A stretch of DNA of 64,000 nucleotides from Rhodovulum euryhalinum (GTDB taxonomy: Bacteria > Pseudomonadota > Alphaproteobacteria > Rhodobacterales > Rhodobacteraceae): contig NZ_SLWW01000001.1 of the NCBI RefSeq assembly GCF_004342445.1, positions 1 through 64,000 of the forward strand, in the 5' to 3' direction. Shown here piece by piece: positions 57,468-64,000 of this stretch. The number at the start of each line of letters is the position of its first letter. Position 1 is the stretch's first letter. The notes under the pieces were generated by a model. The model was not told the origin of the DNA. It worked only from the letters and a program-made list of their open reading frames with translations, and did no database searches. A program made the position numbers and the translations under genes.

Positions 57468-57935
57468 ATGCTGAAACGGGTCTGGAATACGCTCATCCTG
57501 CCGCTGCTGGGGCGCCCCGCGCGCTTCCAGGTGGCAGCGCTGTGCTATCGCGGCCCGAGGGAGGCCCCCGAGATCCTGCTGATCTCCTCGCGCGACACGC
57601 ACCGCTGGATCCTGCCCAAGGGCTGGCCCAAGGCCGGTTTCGGCGCCTCGGACATGGCCGCACAGGAAGCCTGGGAAGAGGCGGGCGTGCGACCGCGCCA
57701 TGTCCGCCCGGATGCGATCGGCCGCTACCGCTATACCAAGCGCCTCAAGGGGGGCGTGCCGGTCGCGACCGATGTCAACGTCTTCGCCATCGAGGTCGAG
57801 ACGCTCGAGGACGGCTTCCCCGAGGCGGCCGAACGCACGCGCTGCTGGATGCGCCCGGACCAGGCCGCGGACGCGGTCGACGAGCCCGAGTTGAAGGCGC
57901 TTTTGAGAAACCTGCCGGCGGTGCTGTCCGCATGA
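57468..57935 (+). CDS. Nudix hydrolase family protein with altered Nudix box
   Basis: This 155-residue Nudix fold has the box GWPKAGFGASDMAAQEAWEEAGV. The metal-binding glutamates of EAWEE are kept, but the first conserved Glu (G-x5-E) is Phe and the Arg of RE is Gln. The nearby HRWILPKGW suggests a diphosphoinositol/polyphosphate-type member. ATG 57468 is preferred to TTG 57444. It is followed by a terminator hairpin. Confidence 0.82.
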   Translation: MLKRVWNTLILPLLGRPARFQVAALCYRGPREAPEILLISSRDTHRWILPKGWPKAGFGASDMAAQEAWEEAGVRPRHVRPDAIGRYRYTKRLKGGVPVATDVNVFAIEVETLEDGFPEAAERTRCWMRPDQAADAVDEPELKALLRNLPAVLSA

Positions 57936-57938
57936 GGC

Positions 57939-57961
57939 GCGGGGCGCCTGAGACGCCCCGC
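57939..57961 (+). terminator. Hairpin terminator after the Nudix gene
   Basis: GCGGGGCG and CGCCCCGC form a perfect eight-base stem with a seven-base loop, directly after the stop and 25 bases before the Pit gene. Confidence 0.55.
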
Positions 57962-57985
57962 TGAAGACCCCGAAAGGCCGCGCAC

Positions 57986-59470
57986 ATGGTGTCGGACACA
58001 CACAAGACGAACCAGTGGCGCACGCTCGACAAGGACCTGAACCGGTTCTCGCGGGTCGAATATGCGACGATGCACGTCTCGCGCCCGCTGGTGGGCGTGG
58101 GCATCTCGCTGGCCTTCATCGTGCTTGCGGCACTGGCAGCCATGGTCATCACGGGCCAAAGCCCCGGCACGCTGTTCATCGTGGCCGCGGCCGGCTTCGG
58201 CGCCTACATGGCGCTGAACATCGGTGCGAACGATGTCGCCAACAACATGGGCCCCGCCGTTGGCGCGAACGCCCTGTCCATGGCGGGCGCCATCGCGATT
58301 GCGGCGGTCTGCGAGAGCGCGGGCGCGCTGATCGCGGGCGGCGACGTGGTCTCGACGATCTCGAAGGGCATCATCGACCCGGCCGGGGTTGCCGATGCGC
58401 AGGTCTTCACCTGGGCAATGCTCTCGGCGCTTTTGTCCGCCGCCATCTGGGTGAACATCGCCACCTGGCTCAGCGCACCGGTGTCGACCACCCATTCGGT
58501 CGTGGGCGGCGTGCTGGGGGCGGGCATCGCCGCGGCGGGCCTGTCGGCGGTGAACTGGCCGACCATGGGCGGCATCGCGGCAAGCTGGGTGATCTCGCCG
58601 CTTCTGGGCGGGGCGATCGCGGCTGCCGTGCTCGCCTTCATCAAGTGGCGGATCATCTATGTCGAGGACAAGATCGCCGCGGCACGCCTCTGGGTGCCGG
58701 TTCTGATCGGGCTGATGGCCGGGGCCTTCGCCGCCTACCTCGCCCTCAAGGGGCTGAATCGGGTTGCCGATATCGGCCTGGGCCACGCGCTTGCGATCGG
58801 CCTGGCCGTCGGACTGGCCGCCTGGCTGGTCGCGATCCCCGCGATCCGCCGCCAGTCCAACGCCATGGAGAACCGCAACAAGTCGCTCAAGGCACTGTTC
58901 GGCTTTCCGCTGGTGATCTCGGCCGCGCTTCTGTCCTTCGCCCACGGGGCGAACGACGTGGCCAACGCCGTGGGGCCGCTGGCCGCCATCGTCCACGCGC
59001 AGGGCGAGGGCGATTTCGCCGCCACGGTGGCGCTTCCCGTCTGGGTCATGGTGATCGGTGCCTTCGGCATCTCGTTCGGGCTGGTGCTGTTCGGGCCCAA
59101 GCTGATCCGGATGGTCGGCAGCCAGATCACCAAGCTGAACCCGATGCGCGCCTATTGCGTGGCCCTGTCAGCCGCGGTCACGGTGATCGTGGCCTCGTGG
59201 CTGGGGCTGCCCGTCAGTTCGACTCACATCGCGGTGGGGGGCGTGTTCGGCGTCGGGTTCTTCCGCGAATGGCATGTCGAGCGACGCGTCCGCAAGGCCA
59301 GCATGACCCAACCGGCCACGAAACGACTGCCGCCCGAGGAACGACGGCGCCGCAAGCTGGTGCGGCGGTCCCATTTCATGACCATCGTCGCGGCCTGGGT
59401 GGTCACGGTGCCCGCGGCGGCGGCGCTGTCAGCGGTGACATTCCTGGTGATCCGGGCGCTTCTCGGATAG
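57986..59470 (+). CDS. pit: Low-affinity inorganic phosphate transporter (Pit family)
   Basis: This 494-residue membrane permease has the two Pit/PHO-4 signatures GANDVANNMGPAVGAN and GANDVANAVGPLAA, each followed by an APVSTTHS or LPVSSTHI pattern. It has ten to twelve helices and a positively charged loop before the last helix (PEERRRRKLVRRS). It imports metal-phosphate with protons. No phoU-like gene adjoins it. Confidence 0.92.
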   Translation: MVSDTHKTNQWRTLDKDLNRFSRVEYATMHVSRPLVGVGISLAFIVLAALAAMVITGQSPGTLFIVAAAGFGAYMALNIGANDVANNMGPAVGANALSMAGAIAIAAVCESAGALIAGGDVVSTISKGIIDPAGVADAQVFTWAMLSALLSAAIWVNIATWLSAPVSTTHSVVGGVLGAGIAAAGLSAVNWPTMGGIAASWVISPLLGGAIAAAVLAFIKWRIIYVEDKIAAARLWVPVLIGLMAGAFAAYLALKGLNRVADIGLGHALAIGLAVGLAAWLVAIPAIRRQSNAMENRNKSLKALFGFPLVISAALLSFAHGANDVANAVGPLAAIVHAQGEGDFAATVALPVWVMVIGAFGISFGLVLFGPKLIRMVGSQITKLNPMRAYCVALSAAVTVIVASWLGLPVSSTHIAVGGVFGVGFFREWHVERRVRKASMTQPATKRLPPEERRRRKLVRRSHFMTIVAAWVVTVPAAAALSAVTFLVIRALLG

Positions 59471-59522
59471 TGCCACGCCGTGCGGGCAAACGGGCAGGAA
59501 CCGTCCAGGCGTATCTTGCCGC

Positions 59523-61052
59523 TCAGACCGCCGCACCCTCGTCAAGACGATCGAGGAATACACTTGCATCGCGCAGGATCTCGGCCCGCCGCCCCGCGTC
59601 CATCCGGTCCCATGTTCGGTACATCTGCACCATGCGCGGGTTGCCCGCGAACCTGATGCGGTGGCGGTCGAGAAAATGCCAGTAGAGCAGGTTGAACGGG
59701 CAGGCCCCCTGCCCCGTCTTCGCCCTGACCGAATAGGCGCAGCCCCGGCAGTAGTCGGACATCCGGTCAATATAGGCCCCGGACGAGACATAGGGCTTGG
59801 ACGCCACGATCCCGCCGTCGGCGAACTGGCTCATCCCCACGGTGTTCGGCGCCTCGACCCATTCATAGGCATCGGCGTAGACCGCAAGATACCATTCGTG
59901 CAGTTCGGCCGGATCGACCCCGGCCAGAAGCGCGAAATTCCCCGTCACCATCAGCCGCTGGATGTGGTGGGCGTAGGCCTCGTCTCGGGTCTGGGCGACG
60001 ACCTGCGCGAGGCAGTTCATGCGCGTCCCGGCCCCCCAGTAGAACGCGGGCAGGCTGCGCCGGTGGCCCAGCGCATTGCGTCCCGGATAGCCGGGCCCTT
60101 CGCGAAAATAGATGCCGCGCACGAATTCGCGCCAGCCAAGGATCTGGCGGATGAACCCTTCGACGGCATTGATCGGCGCGCGGCCTGCCAGGTACTCGGC
60201 CTCGGCACGGCGGCAGACATCCAGCGGATCCAGAAGCCCCACATTCAGGTAGGGCGAGATCAGGGCGTGGTGAAGGAACCGGTCGCCCGCAAGCATCGCG
60301 TCCTGCGTATCACCAAAGCACGGCAGATGGTGGCGCATGAAATGGTCAAGCGCGGCCTCGGCCTGCCCGGTATCGGTCGCGAACCAGAACGGCCGGAGCC
60401 GGCCGAAATTGTCGGGGAACCGCTCGTCGACGAGGTCCAGCACCTCTTTCACGGTCTCACCGGGGTCGAAGCGCAACGGCCCCGCGCGAAAAAGGTCGTC
60501 CCGCGCGGGCTTGCGGTTCTCTTGGTCAAAGTTCCACTTGCCCCCGGCCGGAGCGTCGCCCTCCATCAACAGGCCGGTCTTGCGCCGCATCTCGCGGTAG
60601 AAATACTCCATCCGCAGCACCTTGCGCCCCTCGGCCCAGGCATCGAACCCGGCATGGGAACACAGGAACCGGTCGTCGGGCAGTTGGCAAAGCGCCAGCG
60701 GCAGTTCGCCCAGCGCCCTGATCAGCCGCCATTCGCCGGGCTCGGTGGCCAGCACCGCGTCCGTGCCATGCTCCGCCGCGCGGCGGAGCAGTTCGCCGGG
60801 GATGCTCTGGCTGTTCGCAGGGTCGTCGAGCCTTGTATACGCGACGCGCCAACCCTCCGCCCGCAGACGCGCGGCGAACTTGCGCATCGCGGCGAAGGTA
60901 AATGCGATCTTCTTGGGGTGATGGCGGACATAGGACGCCTCTTCCATCACCTCGGCCATCACCACGAGATCTTGCGCCCTGTCGGCCTGGCGCAGGGCGG
61001 ACAACCCGGGGGACAGCTGGTCTCCGAGAACAAGGACGAGCCGGCTCACCAC
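59523..61052 (-). CDS. Iron-sulfur bacterial cryptochrome/photolyase (CryB/PhrB, (6-4) type)
   Basis: This 509-residue flavoprotein has the photolyase-related N-terminal domain LVLVLGDQLSPGLSAL and the FAD domain with NFALLAGVDPAELHEWYLAVY. Four cysteines, C347, C435, C438 and C451, have exactly the 88-3-13 spacing of the 4Fe-4S ligands in PhrB of Agrobacterium (350, 438, 441, 454 from memory). It repairs (6-4) photoproducts and/or acts in light signalling. The GTG at 61052 overlaps the SDR stop, so the two form an operon. Confidence 0.93.
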   Translation of the reverse strand: MVSRLVLVLGDQLSPGLSALRQADRAQDLVVMAEVMEEASYVRHHPKKIAFTFAAMRKFAARLRAEGWRVAYTRLDDPANSQSIPGELLRRAAEHGTDAVLATEPGEWRLIRALGELPLALCQLPDDRFLCSHAGFDAWAEGRKVLRMEYFYREMRRKTGLLMEGDAPAGGKWNFDQENRKPARDDLFRAGPLRFDPGETVKEVLDLVDERFPDNFGRLRPFWFATDTGQAEAALDHFMRHHLPCFGDTQDAMLAGDRFLHHALISPYLNVGLLDPLDVCRRAEAEYLAGRAPINAVEGFIRQILGWREFVRGIYFREGPGYPGRNALGHRRSLPAFYWGAGTRMNCLAQVVAQTRDEAYAHHIQRLMVTGNFALLAGVDPAELHEWYLAVYADAYEWVEAPNTVGMSQFADGGIVASKPYVSSGAYIDRMSDYCRGCAYSVRAKTGQGACPFNLLYWHFLDRHRIRFAGNPRMVQMYRTWDRMDAGRRAEILRDASVFLDRLDEGAAV

Positions 61053-61717
61053 GGCACCCGTTGGCCCGACCAGTCGAAGAACCCGCCGGTCTGCTCTGGT
61101 CCAAGCCCGTCTATAACCGCCAAGAGGTTCGACGCCGCCTCGGCGGGCGCGACCGTCCGGTGCCGCCCGGCATATTCGGCGGTAAACCGCGTGGCGACCG
61201 TGCCCGGATGCAGCGCAACGCAGACCGCATGAGGATGGGAGCGCGCCAACTCGATCGCCGCGGTGTGCAGCCCCTGGTTCAATGCCGCCTTGGCCATGCG
61301 ATAGGAATACCAGCCGCCCAGCCGGTTGTCCCCGATCGAACCGACACGGGCCGAAAGGGCGGCAAAGACCGCGCGACGCTCGCGCGGCATCAGGCGAACG
61401 GCATGTTTCAGCACCAGAAGCGGGCCCACCGCGTTCACAGCGAACTGGTGGGCCAGCGCCTCGGGGGCAAGGACCTTCAGCGTCTTTTCGGGCGGCTGGC
61501 CCGCGCCGTCGAGCATGCCGGTTGCGACAAGGATCAGGTCGAACGGGCCGCTCAGCGCGCCCAGCGCTTGGGCGATGCTGGCCTCATCGGTGAGGTCCAG
61601 CCCGTCATCGCGGCGCGACAGGGCCGTGACCGCGCCCGGACCCAGCCGGTCGGCAAGTGCCGCGCAGAGGGCGGTGCCGATCCCGCCCGAGGCGCCTATG
61701 ACCAGGGCCCGTTCCAT
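61046..61717 (-). CDS. Short-chain dehydrogenase/reductase
   Basis: This 223-residue SDR has the cofactor loop VIGASGGIGTALCAAL, a Ser in FAALSARVGSIGD and the active Tyr-x3-Lys in YSYRMAKAALNQG. The substrate is unknown. It is the first gene of a pair with the FeS photolyase. Similar CsgA-like SDRs occur in RpoE/RpoHII regulons of Rhodobacter, but I found no matching promoter upstream. ATG 61717 is chosen; the longer in-frame start adds 11 residues. Confidence 0.88.
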   Translation of the reverse strand: MERALVIGASGGIGTALCAALADRLGPGAVTALSRRDDGLDLTDEASIAQALGALSGPFDLILVATGMLDGAGQPPEKTLKVLAPEALAHQFAVNAVGPLLVLKHAVRLMPRERRAVFAALSARVGSIGDNRLGGWYSYRMAKAALNQGLHTAAIELARSHPHAVCVALHPGTVATRFTAEYAGRHRTVAPAEAASNLLAVIDGLGPEQTGGFFDWSGQRVPW

Positions 61718-61790
61718 CGCGGCCAAGCTAGGGCGGACGCGGGCGGACACAAGCCCCGGCGATTCCGCTTTCCTTTGGTGTCGGCATGCC

Positions 61791-61796
61791 TATACT
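61791..61796 (+). promoter_or_regulatory. -10 element of the leu leader/leuA transcript
   Basis: TATACT is a five-of-six match to TATAAT. Transcription would begin near 61802-61804, essentially at the ATG of the leader peptide, so the leader message may be leaderless. The -35 region (around TTTCCT) is weak. Confidence 0.5.
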
Positions 61797-61803
61797 GGTC
61801 GCC

Positions 61804-61887
61804 ATGGAACGTAAGGCCCACATCATTGCCGCCGCCCGCGCCCCGCGCGCGCTGCCGCTTGGCCTGCTGCTGCTTAGCCGCCTCTGA
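61804..61887 (+). CDS. leuL: Leucine-rich leader peptide of leuA
   Basis: This 27-codon ORF reads MERKAHIIAAARAPRALPLG followed by LLLLSRL and a TGA at 61885. Seven of its last eleven residues are leucine, with four consecutive leucine codons at 61864-61875. This is the classic make-up of an amino-acid attenuator peptide, placed 84 bases before leuA. No ribosome site precedes it and the -10 ends eight bases upstream, so it is probably translated from a leaderless message, as described for TrpL in rhizobia. Confidence 0.72.
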   Translation: MERKAHIIAAARAPRALPLGLLLLSRL

Positions 61888-61932
61888 GCGTGCCGTCCCG
61901 GCGCGACCGCTCAGAGGATCCCGTTCCGCGCC
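61881..61932 (+). promoter_or_regulatory. leuA attenuator-type competing RNA stems
   Basis: CCTCTGAGCG (61881-61890, holding the leader stop) pairs perfectly with CGCTCAGAGG (61908-61917). An alternative stem GGCGCG (61900-61905) with CGCGCC (61927-61932) cannot coexist with it. Ribosome position on the leucine codons could choose between them. No U run is seen, so the output may be Rho-dependent or translational. Confidence 0.6.
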
Positions 61933-61971
61933 ACGACCCTTCCGGCTAAGACCAACACGAGAGATTCCACA

Positions 61972-63531
61972 ATGACCGACAAGACCGAACAGGACCGGGT
62001 CCTGATCTTCGACACGACGCTGCGCGATGGCGAGCAAAGCCCCGGCGCGACGATGACCCACGACGAAAAGCTCGAAATCGCCGCGATGCTCGACGAGATG
62101 GGCGTCGACATCATCGAGGCGGGATTCCCAATCGCGTCCGAGGGTGATTTCGAGGCGGTGCGCGCCATCGCCAGGCAGGCCCGGACCGCGGTGATCTGCG
62201 GGCTGGCACGCGCCAATTTCGCCGATATCGACCGCGCGTGGGAAGCGGTGCAGCATGCGCGCCGTCCGCGTATACACACTTTCATAGGCACCTCGCCCCT
62301 GCACCGCGACATCACCAAGCTGACGCAGGACGAGATGGTCGAGAAGATCCAGGCCACCGTCACCCACGCCCGCAACCTCTGCGACAACGTGCAATGGTCG
62401 CCGATGGACGCGACACGGACCGAACACGACTACCTGTGCAGGGTGGTGGAGACCGCGATCCGCTGCGGCGCGACCACGATCAACATTCCGGATACGGTGG
62501 GCTATACCGCGCCCCGCGAAAGCGCCGACCTGATCCGGATGCTGCTGGAGCGCGTTCCCGGCGCCGACGAGGTGATCTTTGCCACCCATTGCCACAACGA
62601 CCTCGGCATGGCGACGGCGAACGCGCTGGCGGCTGTCGAGGCGGGCGCCCGCCAGATCGAATGTACGATTAACGGCCTCGGCGAACGGGCCGGCAACACC
62701 GCGCTGGAAGAGGTGGTGATGGCGCTGAAGGTGCGCAACGACATCATGCCGTTCCGCACTGGGATCGACACCACGAGGATCATGGCGATCTCGCGCAAGG
62801 TCTCGACCGTGTCGGGCTTTCCGGTGCAGTACAACAAGGCGATCGTCGGCAAGAACGCCTTCGCCCATGAGTCCGGTATCCACCAGGACGGTGTGCTGAA
62901 GAACGCCGAAACCTTCGAAATCATGCGCCCCGCCGATATCGGGCTGAACGCCACCAACCTTGTGATGGGCAAACATTCGGGCCGGGCGGCCCTGCGCGCC
63001 AAGCTCAAGGAACTGGGCTACGACCTGGGCGACAACCAGTTGAACGACGTCTTCGTGCGGTTCAAGGCGCTGGCCGACCGCAAGAAAGAGGTCTACGACG
63101 ACGACCTGATCGCGCTGATGCGCGACAGCGACCTCGACGCCGAACACGACCGCATCCAGGTCAAGTTCCTGCGGGTGATCTGCGGCACCGAGGCGCCGCA
63201 ATCGGCCGACCTGATCCTGTCGATCGACGGCATTGAACAGCGGGTCACCTCGCAGGGTGACGGGCCGGTGGACGCCACCTTCAACGCGGTCAAGGAACTG
63301 GTCCACCACCACGCGCATCTGGAGCTTTACCAGGTGCACGCGGTCACGGGGGGCACCGATGCCCAGGCCACGGTCAGCGTTCGGCTGCGCGAGGATGGAT
63401 TCATCGCGACCGGCCAGGCGTCGGACACCGACACCGTCGTGGCCAGCGCCAAGGCCTATGTGAACGCCCTGAATCGCCTGGCGGTACGGCGCGAAAAGAC
63501 CCGGCCGGATGATACCAGGGCGGCCGTCTGA
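61972..63531 (+). CDS. leuA: 2-Isopropylmalate synthase
   Basis: LeuA condenses acetyl-CoA and 2-oxoisovalerate, the first committed leucine step. The 519-residue protein has the DRE-TIM start IFDTTLRDGEQSPGATM, the metal-binding FATHCHNDLGMATANALA and NALAAVEAGARQIECTINGLGERAG. A C-terminal allosteric domain (VSVRLREDGFIATGQASD) is present. Leucine control is expected both allosterically and through the leader peptide upstream. A terminator follows. Confidence 0.96.
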   Translation: MTDKTEQDRVLIFDTTLRDGEQSPGATMTHDEKLEIAAMLDEMGVDIIEAGFPIASEGDFEAVRAIARQARTAVICGLARANFADIDRAWEAVQHARRPRIHTFIGTSPLHRDITKLTQDEMVEKIQATVTHARNLCDNVQWSPMDATRTEHDYLCRVVETAIRCGATTINIPDTVGYTAPRESADLIRMLLERVPGADEVIFATHCHNDLGMATANALAAVEAGARQIECTINGLGERAGNTALEEVVMALKVRNDIMPFRTGIDTTRIMAISRKVSTVSGFPVQYNKAIVGKNAFAHESGIHQDGVLKNAETFEIMRPADIGLNATNLVMGKHSGRAALRAKLKELGYDLGDNQLNDVFVRFKALADRKKEVYDDDLIALMRDSDLDAEHDRIQVKFLRVICGTEAPQSADLILSIDGIEQRVTSQGDGPVDATFNAVKELVHHHAHLELYQVHAVTGGTDAQATVSVRLREDGFIATGQASDTDTVVASAKAYVNALNRLAVRREKTRPDDTRAAV

Positions 63532-63545
63532 GACCGGCAGCCAGG

Positions 63546-63576
63546 TCCGGGGTGGGACGCGACATCCCGCCCCGGA
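63546..63576 (+). terminator. Terminator of leuA
   Basis: TCCGGGGTGGGA (63546-63557) pairs with TCCCGCCCCGGA (63565-63576) with one G-T wobble and a seven-base loop, 14 bases past the leuA stop. Confidence 0.65.
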
Positions 63577-63628
63577 ACATCAAAAGCAGGAATAGTGATA
63601 GTAAATTTCGGCAGTCAGGCGGCATTGA

Positions 63629-64000
<372 letters not shown>

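Noticed and set aside
61718-61803. RpoE- or RpoH-type promoter for the SDR-photolyase pair
   Set aside because: No TGATCC-N18-TAA match, and the CTTG...CC similarity is at background level.

Overview
The window reads as chromosome from an alphaproteobacterium of the Rhodobacteraceae. Grounds: high GC with dense, short-spaced genes; HisRS with the short HisG/HisZ pair; an RpoHII-type sigma-32 behind an ECF11 (RpoE/ChrR-type) promoter; the crotonyl-CoA carboxylase/reductase and ethylmalonyl-CoA mutase pair; an FeS bacterial photolyase of the CryB/PhrB type; and leuA next to mreB. Family assignments come from reading translations and motifs; no searches were run.

Layout. 1-95 is the end of an IS element, apparently IS5 family/IS903 group, sitting inside the 5' part of nrdJ (B12-dependent ribonucleotide reductase), which is therefore broken. 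842-8637 holds a DUF1489 gene, hisS-hisZ-hisG, slyX and dnaE. 8843-15792 holds a nucleoside-type BMP ABC transporter, a DauA-like amino-acid oxidoreductase, a methyltransferase and an AhpD-fold protein behind an FNR-type box. 15935-21691 holds an EF-hand protein, a dimethylglycine/sarcosine dehydrogenase-like enzyme, a 2-hydroxyacid dehydrogenase, an SH3 protein and a cation efflux pump. 21742-26202 is a reverse-strand run rpoH-chaN-coaBC-dut-moeB. 26524-33726 holds comM, a winged-helix/TPR regulator with a small upstream ORF, gshB, yraN, rsmI and an LpoA-like lipoprotein. 33686-43889 is a housekeeping stretch: glnD, murJ, a rhomboid pseudoprotease, trpS, a VOC protein, a branched-chain-type aminotransferase, usp, nfu, tsaB and rimI.

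44021-48649 is a second complete BMP-type ABC transporter. It is followed by a TauE/SafE exporter with its TIGR02186 partner and a RecD-like helicase. 51953-53643 is a quorum-sensing cluster (small ORF, luxR, luxI), in line with ccr on the same strand and next to the divergent ecm gene. 57468-61717 holds a Nudix protein, a Pit phosphate transporter, the FeS photolyase and an SDR. leuA has an apparent leucine-rich leader peptide and mutually exclusive RNA stems. mreB begins at 63779 and runs off the window.

No tRNA, rRNA, CRISPR array, prophage or obvious defence island was seen. The best second-look items are the IS-broken nrdJ, the low-GC segment inside hisS, the RpoE-type promoter of rpoH, the putative leaderless leucine leader of leuA, the rhomboid without catalytic residues, and the small ORF overlapping luxR beside the ethylmalonyl-CoA genes.
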